A DNA stretch of 24,552 nt from assembly GCA_964400655.1 (NCBI GenBank), contig CAYNVN010000082.1:1-24552 (forward strand). Reading direction: 5' to 3'. A model generated the notes under the pieces. It saw only the letters and a list, made by a program, of their open reading frames with translations. It was not told the origin of the DNA and did no database searches. This DNA comes from B16-G9 sp964400655. Lineage in GTDB: Bacteria; Bacteroidota; Bacteroidia; Bacteroidales; F082. The position numbers and the translations under genes were made by a program. This document shows, piece by piece, positions 1 to 7,211 of this stretch. How positions within the stretch are numbered: position 1 is the stretch's first letter; the number at the start of each line of letters is the position of its first letter.

Positions 1-415
1 TGCGGCTTAAATCGGCACGAGCATTTAATATTTGCAGGAGTGATGAACCGGTAAAAACAACTTTTAGCTCCGGGTGATAATCGTAAATCTTTTTTATCTC
101 TACTGCCCAGTCCGAATATTTATGTACTTCGTCAATGAACAAGTGTTTGCCGCCTTGAGCTACAAAATCATCTGCCAAATTGAGAAGCGTATTGTTATAA
201 AAATAGGGATCGTCAAGCGATACGTATAGAGCATCAGGGTTTAACCCGTAAACAATTTTAATGTGTTGGAGCAGTAAGGTTGTTTTCCCGATGCCTCGTG
301 ATCCCTTTAATCCTATTAATCGCTCATTCCATGGAAGCCGGGCGGCTATGCTTCGCTGAAATCCGGTTTCTACATTATTGATTAAAGCCGTATGCCGTTT
401 TACCAATTCTATCAT
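1..415 (-). CDS. AAA_14-type ATPase, 5' part (truncated at window edge)
   Basis: This is the N-terminal 138 codons of a minus-strand gene; the rest lies left of the window. Translation from the ATG at 415 shows a Walker A loop GSRGIGKT (residues 38-45), a Walker B stretch HLFIDEVH (91-98) and a sensor-1-like VVFTGSS near residue 120. This is the pattern of the Bacteroidetes/archaeal-type AAA_14 ATPases that usually carry a C-terminal DUF4143 domain. Family members are about 380-400 residues long, so roughly a third is visible. Cellular role is generally unknown; these genes are often accessory and multi-copy. A TACTTTTG -7 element at 437-444 gives a short leader to this ATG. The other nearby ATG, at 420, reads straight into a stop. 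The DUF4143 part is inferred, not seen. Confidence 0.85.
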   Translation of the reverse strand, partial: MIELVKRHTALINNVETGFQRSIAARLPWNERLIGLKGSRGIGKTTLLLQHIKIVYGLNPDALYVSLDDPYFYNNTLLNLADDFVAQGGKHLFIDEVHKYSDWAVEIKKIYDYHPELKVVFTGSSLLQILNARADLSR

Positions 416-436
416 TACATTGTTGTTTTAATTCAA

Positions 437-444
437 CAAAAGTA
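437..444 (-). promoter_or_regulatory. -7 promoter element of the ATPase gene
   Basis: On the minus strand this reads TACTTTTG, a full match to the Bacteroidetes TAnnTTTG box, 22 bases ahead of the ATPase ATG. No clear TTTG -33 box is seen at the usual spacing. Instead two copies of GTTAAAC sit at 453-459 and 463-469, ten bases apart, which could be an operator. Confidence 0.5.
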
Positions 445-590
445 ATATAAATTGTTAAACGTGTTAAACAAAATATAAATATTATGTTAAAACGTATCAA
501 CATAAAAAGCCGACGATGACAGATGTCGTCCACATTTTAAAATAACAGGACCCTGCTAAAAAGGTTTATTTTCTTTAACCGGCGGGTAGG

Positions 591-767
591 TTATCTTTGC
601 TTTGTTTCTTTGGGAATTTCGGTCTTTTTATCGTGAATGGTTTTTACGATTCTTCTTTCATCAATGTTGGCATTGTTGGTGCCGCAGAGTTCTTTGGGGT
701 TCAGTTCAAAGCCATAGTGTTCGCAAAAAGGGTTAAAAAAACCTGTCAAAAACATCCCAAAAAACAT
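591..767 (-). CDS. Small 58-codon ORF of unknown function, possibly a gene remnant
   Basis: A minus-strand ORF from the ATG at 767 (a second ATG lies at 755) to the TAA at 591-593 encodes about 58 residues. The first 12 or so residues are hydrophobic and phenylalanine-rich, followed by NPFCEHYGFELNPKELCGT and a charged, lysine-rich tail ending PKETKQR. Its composition and codons look more protein-like than the phenylalanine-rich ORF on the opposite strand. I do not recognise the family. It begins directly after the T-run of the tRNA-Gln terminator, so expression would depend on read-through or on an unseen promoter. A weak GACGA/TCGTC hairpin followed by five Ts (504-530) lies downstream. It may instead be the decayed end of a longer gene. 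Confidence 0.35.
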   Translation of the reverse strand: MFFGMFLTGFFNPFCEHYGFELNPKELCGTNNANIDERRIVKTIHDKKTEIPKETKQR

Positions 768-770
768 CCC

Positions 771-813
771 AAAAAAATAGCCTGATCGTCGCTATAAATA
801 TGACAATCAGGCT
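771..813 (-). terminator. Rho-independent terminator of tRNA-Gln
   Basis: On the minus strand, 802-813 and 779-790 form a 12-base-pair stem (AGCCTGATTGTC with GACGATCAGGCT, one G-T wobble) around an 11-base loop. It is followed by an A and seven Ts (771-778). It sits 18 bases past the tRNA 3' end and fits its terminator. Confidence 0.85.
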
Positions 814-830
814 GTTAAAGTGTTGTTTTG

Positions 831-901
831 TTGTCCCACCAGGACTCGAACCTGAACAGGCAGAACCAAAATCTGCAGTGCTACCATTACACCATGGGAC
901 A
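831..901 (-). tRNA. tRNA-Gln (anticodon TTG)
   Basis: The 71-base gene folds as a cloverleaf. The acceptor stem pairs TGTCCCA (895-901) with TGGGACA (832-838), leaving discriminator A at 831. The anticodon stem GCAGA/TCTGC encloses the loop TTTTGGT, giving anticodon TTG for CAA/CAG. The T arm has the expected TTCGAGT loop. No CCA is encoded. It has its own promoter (919-949) and terminator (771-813), so it is a single-gene unit. Confidence 0.95.
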
Positions 902-918
902 ATCCGTTTTTGGAGCTG

Positions 919-949
919 CAAAAATAATACTTTTTTTATTTGTCGCAAA
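919..949 (-). promoter_or_regulatory. Bacteroidetes-type promoter of tRNA-Gln
   Basis: On the minus strand a TTTG (946-949) is followed after exactly 19 bases by TATTTTTG (919-926). This matches the TTTG-N19-TAnnTTTG consensus of the primary Bacteroidetes sigma factor. The predicted start would be about ten bases before the tRNA 5' end. Confidence 0.75.
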
Positions 950-1007
950 AATATTGTCCTTTATTTATTTTAACATTCTATTTTCCCTGAGGATGACGTA
1001 AAATTCT

Positions 1008-1015
1008 TACTTTCG
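1008..1015 (+). promoter_or_regulatory. Possible -7 element of the DUF2723 gene
   Basis: TACTTTCG differs from TAnnTTTG at one position and lies 35 bases ahead of the chosen ATG at 1051. No good -33 box is visible, so this is a weak call. Confidence 0.35.
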
Positions 1016-1050
1016 CCTTTTAAATATTTTACGTAAACGGTTTGTATAAA

Positions 1051-4000
1051 ATGGATAACTTTAAGAAGCTTAACAACATTATCGGCTGGGTAATATTTTT
1101 AATTGCCACAGCCGTTTATTTTGCAACACTGGAGCCAACAGCCAGTTGGTGGGATTGCGGCGAGTACATCGCAACTGCTTATAAACTTCAGGTAGGGCAT
1201 CCTCCCGGAGCACCGTTTTTCCAGTTAATGGGCCGTTTTTTCTCGCTATTTGCTTTTGGCGACACTTCTAAAGTTGCTTTGATGATCAACAGCATGTCGG
1301 CATTGTCGAGCAGTGCTACCATTATGTTTCTGTTTTGGTCCATCACCATGCTGGCAAAAAAAGTTTACATTAAAGAAAAAGGTCAGCAACTTACCAAAGG
1401 TCAGGGATGGGCTGTACTTGGTGCCGGTATTGTTGGTTCAATGGCTTACACCTTTACCGATTCGTTTTGGTTTTCGGCTGTTGAAGGAGAAGTTTATGCC
1501 ATGTCGTCGCTGTTTACGGCCATTGTTTTTTGGGCCATTTTACGCTGGGAAGAGGTGGCCGACCAACGCCACGGATACCGTTGGATATTGCTTATCGCTT
1601 ACCTGATAGGTCTTTCCATTGGTGTTCACCTGCTTAACCTCCTTGCCATTCCGGCCATTGTTTATTTATATTATTTCAAAAAATATAACGTTACCCGAAA
1701 AGGTTTTATCATAACGGGATTACTCTCCATAGTTATTTTAGCGGTTATTATGTACATCATTATTCCTTCAACCGTTAACCTTGCCGGTAAATTCGAACTT
1801 TTCTTTGTCAATGTGGCAGGACTGCCGTTTAACAGCGGCACCATAATCTACTTTTTGTTGTTAACGGGAGCCATCTATTGGGGCATGCGTTATTCGTACA
1901 AAAGGGTAAAACCCGTGCTTAATACGGCTTTGCTTGCTTTAATATTAATGGTTATCGGTTACTCATCCTTTTTTATTCTGATTATCCGGGCTAATGCCGA
2001 TACCCCCATCAACGAAAACGATCCCAAAGATGCCATCGGACTACTTTCCTACCTTAATCGCGAGCAGTATGGAACTTATCCGTTGTTATACGGCCAATAT
2101 TACAATGCTCCGATAATTGCTCACAAAGACGGATCGCCTGTTTACATGAAAGATAAGAAAAAAGGAAAATATGTTATTAAAGACAACCGAAAGGGAACGG
2201 TTCCGGTTTACGATCCCCGTTTCGAAACTTTCTTTCCAAGAATGTGGAGCAATACCAAACCTTCTCATATTAAATATTACAAACAATACGGTAAAATAAA
2301 AGGTGTTCCTATCAGGGTTACTAAAGATGACGGCACTTCCGAAGTTTTATATAAGCCCACCTTTGGCGAAAATTTGCGATTTTTCTTTACCTATCAGGTA
2401 AATCATATGTTTCTCAGATATTTTATGTGGAACTTTGTGGGACGGCAAAACAATATAGAAAGCCAGGGAGAAATTGACCATGGAAACTGGATAAGCGGAA
2501 TATCGTTTATTGATAATATGAGACTGGGCGATCAGGATAACCTGCCGCCAAGCATGCAAAACCCGGCCCGGACAAGATTTTATTTTCTCCCGCTACTGCT
2601 GGGTATCCTTGGATTTTTGTTCCATCTTAAAAAAAGCGATAAGGATTGGTGGGTGGTATTCCTGCTGTTTATTATGACGGGGCTGGCCATTATTGTTTAC
2701 CTGAACCCGCCACCCATGCAACCCCGTGAACGCGATTATGCCTTTGCCGGTGCCTTTTATGCCTTTGCCATATGGATTGGCATTGGGGTGCTTGCCCTTT
2801 GGGAATCGGCCCGCAAATACATTAAAAGCGGACCGGCAGCCGCCTTGGCGGTTACACTGGCAAGTTTATTGCTCGTGCCCGGTATTATGGCAAAAGAGGG
2901 ATGGAAATCGCACGACCGTTCCGGAAAATATGCTGCGCGTGATTTTGCAGTGATGTATCTTGAATCGTGCGAACCCAACGCCATCTTGTTTACCAACGGC
3001 GATAACGACACCTTCCCCTTATGGTATGCACAGGAGGTTGAAGGCATCAGAACCGATGTGCGGGTGGTTAACTATATGCTTGCTTCGGGCGACTGGTATG
3101 TTACACAGATGGCACGAAAAGTTTACGACTCCGATCCGCTGCCGCTTACCATCCCGCGTTCGAAATATAAACTTGGCGAGCAAAATTACCTGCCGGTAAT
3201 CAATAAATATAAAGGTGCGGAATTGTCGGATGTAATCGGTTTTGTAAACAGCGATGACCGAAGATCGAAAATACAGATTATGGGTGGCGACTGGATCAAT
3301 TTTATTCCCACAAAAAACATTACCTATACGGTGGACAAAAATGCTGCCGTTGCAACTGGCACCGTTAAACCATCGGAAAAAAACCTTATTCCAGATAAAA
3401 TCAACTGGACCATTAAACAGGGCGGGCTTTTCAGAAACGACCTGCTGTTGCTCGACCTGGTAGCAACCAACAACTGGGAACGCCCCATCTATTTTGCCAA
3501 TGTAAACAGCGTAAGCAAAGTGTTGGATGTGGATAAATATTGCCACATGGAAGGCGTGGTTTACCGGTTTAAACCGGTGCCGGCCAAAGATTTCATTAGC
3601 CGTGTGGGCGGTGTGGATGTTGACCGTTCGTGGAAAATCCTGATGGACCCGAAAGTCCGCTGGGGACGTTTGAATGAACCGGATGTAACCGTTGACCGCG
3701 AAAGCATGCGCAATGCAAACATGGGCAAACAAAGTTATCTGCGTTTGGCACAGTCGCTGGCACGGATTCAAAAATACGATTCCGCTATTCAGGTGCTTGA
3801 CAGAGGACTCTATTTCTTCCCCAACAATAAGTTTATTTTCGACTATTATACTTTGCCGTGGGGAGAAATCTATTACCAGTCGGGAGCCATGGATAAAGGC
3901 GACAGCGTATTGAACCTTGTTGCCAAACGCTATACCGAAGACCTTGATTACTACATGGGCCTTGATGAAAAGTTTATGAACTATTACGGTAATAAAATGC

Positions 4001-4122
4001 AGGAAGCCATGGCGGTATTGCAACGCGCTTCGCAAATTGCCAATCGTTATAAACGTAAAGAACTGGCAGACAAAATCAATAAAGACCTGATGGACAGAAT
4101 AGGTCAGGTTAACGTAAAATAG
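1051..4122 (+). CDS. DUF2723 (TMEM260-like) polytopic membrane glycosyltransferase
   Basis: A protein of 1023 residues, typical length for Bacteroidetes DUF2723 proteins. The N-terminus carries the family signatures EPTASWWDCGEYI (residues 28-40, with acidic D35 and E38) and QVGHPPGAP (47-55), followed by many transmembrane segments to about residue 620. A soluble C-terminal half follows, with NGDNDTFPLWYAQE and a TPR-like helical repeat near residues 890-980. The fold is expected to be GT-C. The vertebrate homologue TMEM260 is a protein O-mannosyltransferase, so a lipid-linked-sugar protein glycosyltransferase role in the inner membrane is plausible but inferred. I chose ATG 1051 over the in-frame TTG at 1042. 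The gene is monocistronic between a tRNA and a hairpin terminator. Confidence 0.9.
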   Translation: MDNFKKLNNIIGWVIFLIATAVYFATLEPTASWWDCGEYIATAYKLQVGHPPGAPFFQLMGRFFSLFAFGDTSKVALMINSMSALSSSATIMFLFWSITMLAKKVYIKEKGQQLTKGQGWAVLGAGIVGSMAYTFTDSFWFSAVEGEVYAMSSLFTAIVFWAILRWEEVADQRHGYRWILLIAYLIGLSIGVHLLNLLAIPAIVYLYYFKKYNVTRKGFIITGLLSIVILAVIMYIIIPSTVNLAGKFELFFVNVAGLPFNSGTIIYFLLLTGAIYWGMRYSYKRVKPVLNTALLALILMVIGYSSFFILIIRANADTPINENDPKDAIGLLSYLNREQYGTYPLLYGQYYNAPIIAHKDGSPVYMKDKKKGKYVIKDNRKGTVPVYDPRFETFFPRMWSNTKPSHIKYYKQYGKIKGVPIRVTKDDGTSEVLYKPTFGENLRFFFTYQVNHMFLRYFMWNFVGRQNNIESQGEIDHGNWISGISFIDNMRLGDQDNLPPSMQNPARTRFYFLPLLLGILGFLFHLKKSDKDWWVVFLLFIMTGLAIIVYLNPPPMQPRERDYAFAGAFYAFAIWIGIGVLALWESARKYIKSGPAAALAVTLASLLLVPGIMAKEGWKSHDRSGKYAARDFAVMYLESCEPNAILFTNGDNDTFPLWYAQEVEGIRTDVRVVNYMLASGDWYVTQMARKVYDSDPLPLTIPRSKYKLGEQNYLPVINKYKGAELSDVIGFVNSDDRRSKIQIMGGDWINFIPTKNITYTVDKNAAVATGTVKPSEKNLIPDKINWTIKQGGLFRNDLLLLDLVATNNWERPIYFANVNSVSKVLDVDKYCHMEGVVYRFKPVPAKDFISRVGGVDVDRSWKILMDPKVRWGRLNEPDVTVDRESMRNANMGKQSYLRLAQSLARIQKYDSAIQVLDRGLYFFPNNKFIFDYYTLPWGEIYYQSGAMDKGDSVLNLVAKRYTEDLDYYMGLDEKFMNYYGNKMQEAMAVLQRASQIANRYKRKELADKINKDLMDRIGQVNVK

Positions 4123-4131
4123 AGTTTTTTA

Positions 4132-4195
4132 AAATCCCTCTGTAACAAATGTTAAGCCGGCGGGTTTGATGTTTTGCAGAGGGATTTCTTTTTTT
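4132..4195 (+). terminator. Hairpin terminator after the DUF2723 gene
   Basis: An 11-base-pair perfect stem (AAATCCCTCTG at 4132-4142 with CAGAGGGATTT at 4177-4187) encloses a 34-base loop. It is followed by C and a run of seven Ts to 4195. It ends on the stop codon of the convergent sigma factor gene, so it probably insulates the two converging transcripts. The T-run is good only in the plus direction. Confidence 0.75.
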
Positions 4196-4799
4196 AAATC
4201 GCTTCCTGCGAATTTTTCAGAATATTAAAAAGGAACTCACGGGCACGGAACAGTTGTACTTTTACGGTTCCCAGCGGCAGGCCCAGTTGCTGAACAATCT
4301 CTTCGTACGACAGTTCATCAAAATATCGCATCTTAATGAGTTTGCGGTAATGCGGTTTGAGTTTTTCCACCACATTGTGCATCAAAACTATTTTTTCTTT
4401 ATTGATAACATGCGCTTCCGGGTCGGGAAAATCCGACTCAACATTGGTAGTCATTTCGCTGTGTAATGTTTCGCTGTCGCCCTGAATGGCCGACGACAGT
4501 TTCTTTTTCTTTCGTAAAAAATCGATGCAGTTGTTGGTGGCAATTTTAAACAACCAGGTGCTGAAAGCAAAATCGGGGGTATATTGCTTAAGGTTTTTAA
4601 AAGCTTTTCCAAATGCTTCAATGGTAAGATCTTCGGCATCGTAAGGGTTGTTACACATTTTAAGCATGGTGTAGTAAAGCGAATCGCGATAAAAATCAAC
4701 CAGTTGTGCATACGCGTTCTGATCACCCGTATCCAGTGCCAGCCGCACCAGTTTAAAATCGCGTTTCCCTTTTTCAGTAAGTTTCGATTCTATTTCCAT
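4194..4799 (-). CDS. ECF-type RNA polymerase sigma factor
   Basis: A 201-residue sigma-70 family protein of the extracytoplasmic function type, with only regions 2 and 4. Region 2 spans about residues 28-100 and includes DAEDLTIEAFGKAFKN and the -10 binding stretch TWLFKIATNNCIDFLRK. Region 4 (about 145-195) contains the helix-turn-helix LSYEEIVQQLGLPLGTVK. It should direct RNA polymerase to a dedicated promoter set. Its ATG at 4799 lies inside the last codons of the upstream glycosyltransferase gene (10-base overlap), so the two are probably one transcript with translational coupling. No anti-sigma factor gene is adjacent on either side, which is unusual for classical ECF pairs. Confidence 0.9.
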   Translation of the reverse strand: MEIESKLTEKGKRDFKLVRLALDTGDQNAYAQLVDFYRDSLYYTMLKMCNNPYDAEDLTIEAFGKAFKNLKQYTPDFAFSTWLFKIATNNCIDFLRKKKKLSSAIQGDSETLHSEMTTNVESDFPDPEAHVINKEKIVLMHNVVEKLKPHYRKLIKMRYFDELSYEEIVQQLGLPLGTVKVQLFRAREFLFNILKNSQEAI

Positions 4800-5923
4800 T
4801 TAGATTGTTTCGTAAATAAGCCGGCTATGGTAAGCAGAGGCATAATAAGGATATATACAACTTCCCACAATAACGAAAATATACATAATGCCCCTTCGTG
4901 TAGTAGTGTGGTTATTTTTTTATGAACAACCAGTTGTGTAAGAAAGCGCAATAAAAATATTCCTAAAACAATGCGCAGGTCGATGCCCGCCAATAACGAT
5001 AAAACAAACAATAAATAAAACAGAAGCTGTGACAAGCCAAACAGGCCGAGAGAAAATTTAATGCCCGGCTTATATTTTTTTGAGGTACTTAAATGACGTT
5101 TTTTTTGTTTCCACCAATCGGCAAACGATGTTTTTGGTGCGGAATATACAAAGCTGTCGGCACTAAGCTCAATTTCGGTATTTCGTTTGGTAGCCACCTG
5201 CCCGATAAACAGGTCGTCGTCGCCCGACGAAAGTCCGTAATGCGAAACAAACCCCTTGTGCTGCAAAAACAGCGACTTCCGGTATGAAAGATTTCGGCCC
5301 ACACCCATATATGGTTTGCCCATCAGCGCAAACGACAGATATTGCATGGCCACCATAAAAGTGTCGTAACGTATCATCAGGTTCAACAGTCCTTTTTTCT
5401 TTTGATAGGGGCCGTAGCCTATCACCACCTGCTTTTTAATGGATTCGTAATGACCCGCAATGTTTTTAATCCAGTTTCTGGATGCAGGCTTGCAGTCGGC
5501 ATCGGTAAGCAGCAGCACATCGTTTTGAGCTTCGCGGATACCGATGGAAAGGGGAAACTTCTTTCCTTTAAAAAAATTCAGGTCTTGTTGAATGGTAACC
5601 ACTTTCAGATGCGGATATTGGTTATGAAGCTGCTTAAGCAACAGTTCGGTATCGTCATCCGAAGCATGATTTACCACCACCACTTCAAACGATGGATAAT
5701 CCTGTTCAAGAATCTCCGGCAGGTTGTCTCTTAAATTATAATACTCGTTCCGTGCGGCAATAACAACCGAAACGGGGGGCAGTTCATCGCTTATTTTCCT
5801 TTTTAACGGTTTATAAAATGCCAGGCGGGCAAATATAAACCAGTAATAGGTTAACTGAATCAGTGTTGTTAATGCAAAGGCCGCCAACAGTATAAGCTCC
5901 GGAATTGTTAATTGAATATCCAC
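4790..5923 (-). CDS. Family 2 membrane glycosyltransferase
   Basis: A 377-residue protein: an N-terminal membrane anchor (about residues 8-37), a cytoplasmic GT-A domain (49-285) and two or three C-terminal membrane segments (290-370). GT2 hallmarks are VSVVIAARNE (51-60), HASDDDT, the metal-binding DAD (141-143), SGDDDLF (233-239, position of the catalytic acid) and QKKRHL (273-278), a variant of the Q/RxxRW motif of processive enzymes. The donor and acceptor are unknown; cell-envelope polysaccharide or glycolipid synthesis is the usual role. Its 3' end overlaps the sigma factor start, placing both in one operon. It is divergent from tgt with a 77-base gap holding both promoters. Confidence 0.88.
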   Translation of the reverse strand: MDIQLTIPELILLAAFALTTLIQLTYYWFIFARLAFYKPLKRKISDELPPVSVVIAARNEYYNLRDNLPEILEQDYPSFEVVVVNHASDDDTELLLKQLHNQYPHLKVVTIQQDLNFFKGKKFPLSIGIREAQNDVLLLTDADCKPASRNWIKNIAGHYESIKKQVVIGYGPYQKKKGLLNLMIRYDTFMVAMQYLSFALMGKPYMGVGRNLSYRKSLFLQHKGFVSHYGLSSGDDDLFIGQVATKRNTEIELSADSFVYSAPKTSFADWWKQKKRHLSTSKKYKPGIKFSLGLFGLSQLLFYLLFVLSLLAGIDLRIVLGIFLLRFLTQLVVHKKITTLLHEGALCIFSLLWEVVYILIMPLLTIAGLFTKQSKWK

Positions 5924-5948
5924 GCTGATGTTAATTTGGGTAAAAAAA

Positions 5949-5956
5949 CAAAAGTA
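5949..5956 (-). promoter_or_regulatory. -7 promoter element of the GT-sigma operon
   Basis: Reads TACTTTTG on the minus strand, a full match to TAnnTTTG, 26 bases ahead of the glycosyltransferase ATG. No recognisable -33 box lies at 19-20 bases, where the divergent tgt promoter sits instead. Confidence 0.5.
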
Positions 5957-5977
5957 TTCAACTTATGCGAATTGAAG

Positions 5978-5985
5978 TATCTTTG
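5978..5985 (+). promoter_or_regulatory. -7 promoter element of tgt
   Basis: TATCTTTG matches TAnnTTTG fully and lies 15 bases before the ATG at 6001, implying a leader of only about ten bases. It falls inside the longer reading frame that begins at 5965, which argues against that upstream start. The -33 box is poor. Confidence 0.5.
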
Positions 5986-6000
5986 CCGAAATTTTTACTT

Positions 6001-7134
6001 ATGGATTTTAAACTCTTAAAAACCGACACCAAATGTGCGGCCCGTGCCGGCGAAATTACCACAGGGCACGGAAAAATAGAAACTCCGATTTTTATGCCGG
6101 TAGGAACTGTGGGTTCGGTAAAAGGATTGCATTTTAAAGAGCTGAAAGAGGATATTAAAGCGCAAATTATTCTGGGTAATACCTACCACCTTTATTTACG
6201 CCCCGGGCTGGATATTATCAAACAGGCCGGCGGGTTGCATAAATTCAACACCTGGGACAGGCCCATACTTACCGACAGCGGCGGTTATCAGGTTTACTCG
6301 TTAACCGACCGCAGGAATCTTGACGAATCGGGAGTACTGTTCCGTTCGCATATCGACGGTTCAAAACATCATTTTACCCCCGAAAATGTAATGGATACCC
6401 AGCGGATTATCGGAGCGGATATTATGATGGCATTTGACGAATGTACACCCTACCCCTGTGATTACGACTATGCAAAAAACTCCATGGAAATTACCCATCG
6501 CTGGCTAAACAGATGTATGGTGCGGTTTAACGAAACCGAACCCCTGTACGGTTACGAGCAAAGTCTGTTCCCCATTGTACAAGGAAGCACTTATAAAGAT
6601 TTGCGTAAAAAATCGGCTGAAACAATTGCCTCTTATCAGGCCGACGGAAATGCCATTGGCGGATTGTCGGTGGGCGAACCGCACGAAATAATGTACGAAA
6701 TGACCCAACTGGTTTGCGGGATACTTCCAAAAGACAAACCCCGTTATCTGATGGGCGTGGGCACCCCCGAAAATATTCTGGAAGCCATTGCCCTCGGCGT
6801 TGATATGTTTGATTGCGTAATGCCGACACGTAACGGCAGAAACGGGATGCTCTTTACTTCAAACGGCATCATCAATATTAAAAATAAAAGATGGGAATCC
6901 GATTTTAGTCCGGTTGACGAAAACGGAACCTCTTTTGTTGACCATGTTTACACCAAAGCATACCTGCGTCATCTGTTTGTGGCAAAAGAGATGCTCGGCC
7001 CCATGATTGCCAGTCAGCATAACCTTGCATTTTACCTGTGGCTGGTGGGCGAAGCAAGAAAACATATTTTGGAAGGCGATTTTACATCATGGAAAGAGTC
7101 GATGGTTAAACGGGTTACACAAAGAATAAAGTAA
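6001..7134 (+). CDS. tgt: tRNA-guanine transglycosylase (queuine/preQ1)
   Basis: Exchanges guanine 34 of GUN-anticodon tRNAs for preQ1 in queuosine synthesis. From ATG 6001 the protein has 377 residues, the usual size. General-base aspartate D92 is in LTDSGGYQVYS and nucleophile D271 in GVDMFDCVMPTRNGRNG; MAFDEC and GGLSVGE motifs are present. The zinc site is odd: the CxCxxC of E. coli Tgt (C302, C304, C307) aligns with G309, S311 and D314 here, although the fourth ligand position, H340 in the ASQHNL stretch, is kept. A frame extension to an ATG at 5965 exists but overlaps the promoter and lacks family similarity. The following gene starts 77 bases downstream. Confidence 0.95.
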   Translation: MDFKLLKTDTKCAARAGEITTGHGKIETPIFMPVGTVGSVKGLHFKELKEDIKAQIILGNTYHLYLRPGLDIIKQAGGLHKFNTWDRPILTDSGGYQVYSLTDRRNLDESGVLFRSHIDGSKHHFTPENVMDTQRIIGADIMMAFDECTPYPCDYDYAKNSMEITHRWLNRCMVRFNETEPLYGYEQSLFPIVQGSTYKDLRKKSAETIASYQADGNAIGGLSVGEPHEIMYEMTQLVCGILPKDKPRYLMGVGTPENILEAIALGVDMFDCVMPTRNGRNGMLFTSNGIINIKNKRWESDFSPVDENGTSFVDHVYTKAYLRHLFVAKEMLGPMIASQHNLAFYLWLVGEARKHILEGDFTSWKESMVKRVTQRIK

Positions 7135-7211
7135 TAATTGATAAAAAGCGGCGTTGATTGCATATTGAACACCATAAGGAAAGTTATTAAACATTTTGTT
7201 AAATTCGGCAA

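Noticed and set aside
597..785. 62-codon plus-strand ORF with TTG start
   Set aside because: Phenylalanine-rich and low complexity at the end (KHPKKHPKK), and the mirror of a more plausible minus-strand frame; parts of it are the tRNA terminator.
733..948. 71-codon minus-strand ORF
   Set aside because: Its middle (VPWCNGSTADFGSACSGSSPGG) is simply the translated tRNA-Gln gene.
3019..4035. 338-codon open frame on the minus strand inside the DUF2723 gene
   Set aside because: It is fully antisense to a clear conserved protein, is rich in H, F and V as expected from mirrored codons, and shows no domain pattern.
5965..6000. Upstream start for tgt (12 extra codons)
   Set aside because: The extension contains the -7 box TATCTTTG and lacks the family N-terminus, which begins at the ATG at 6001.
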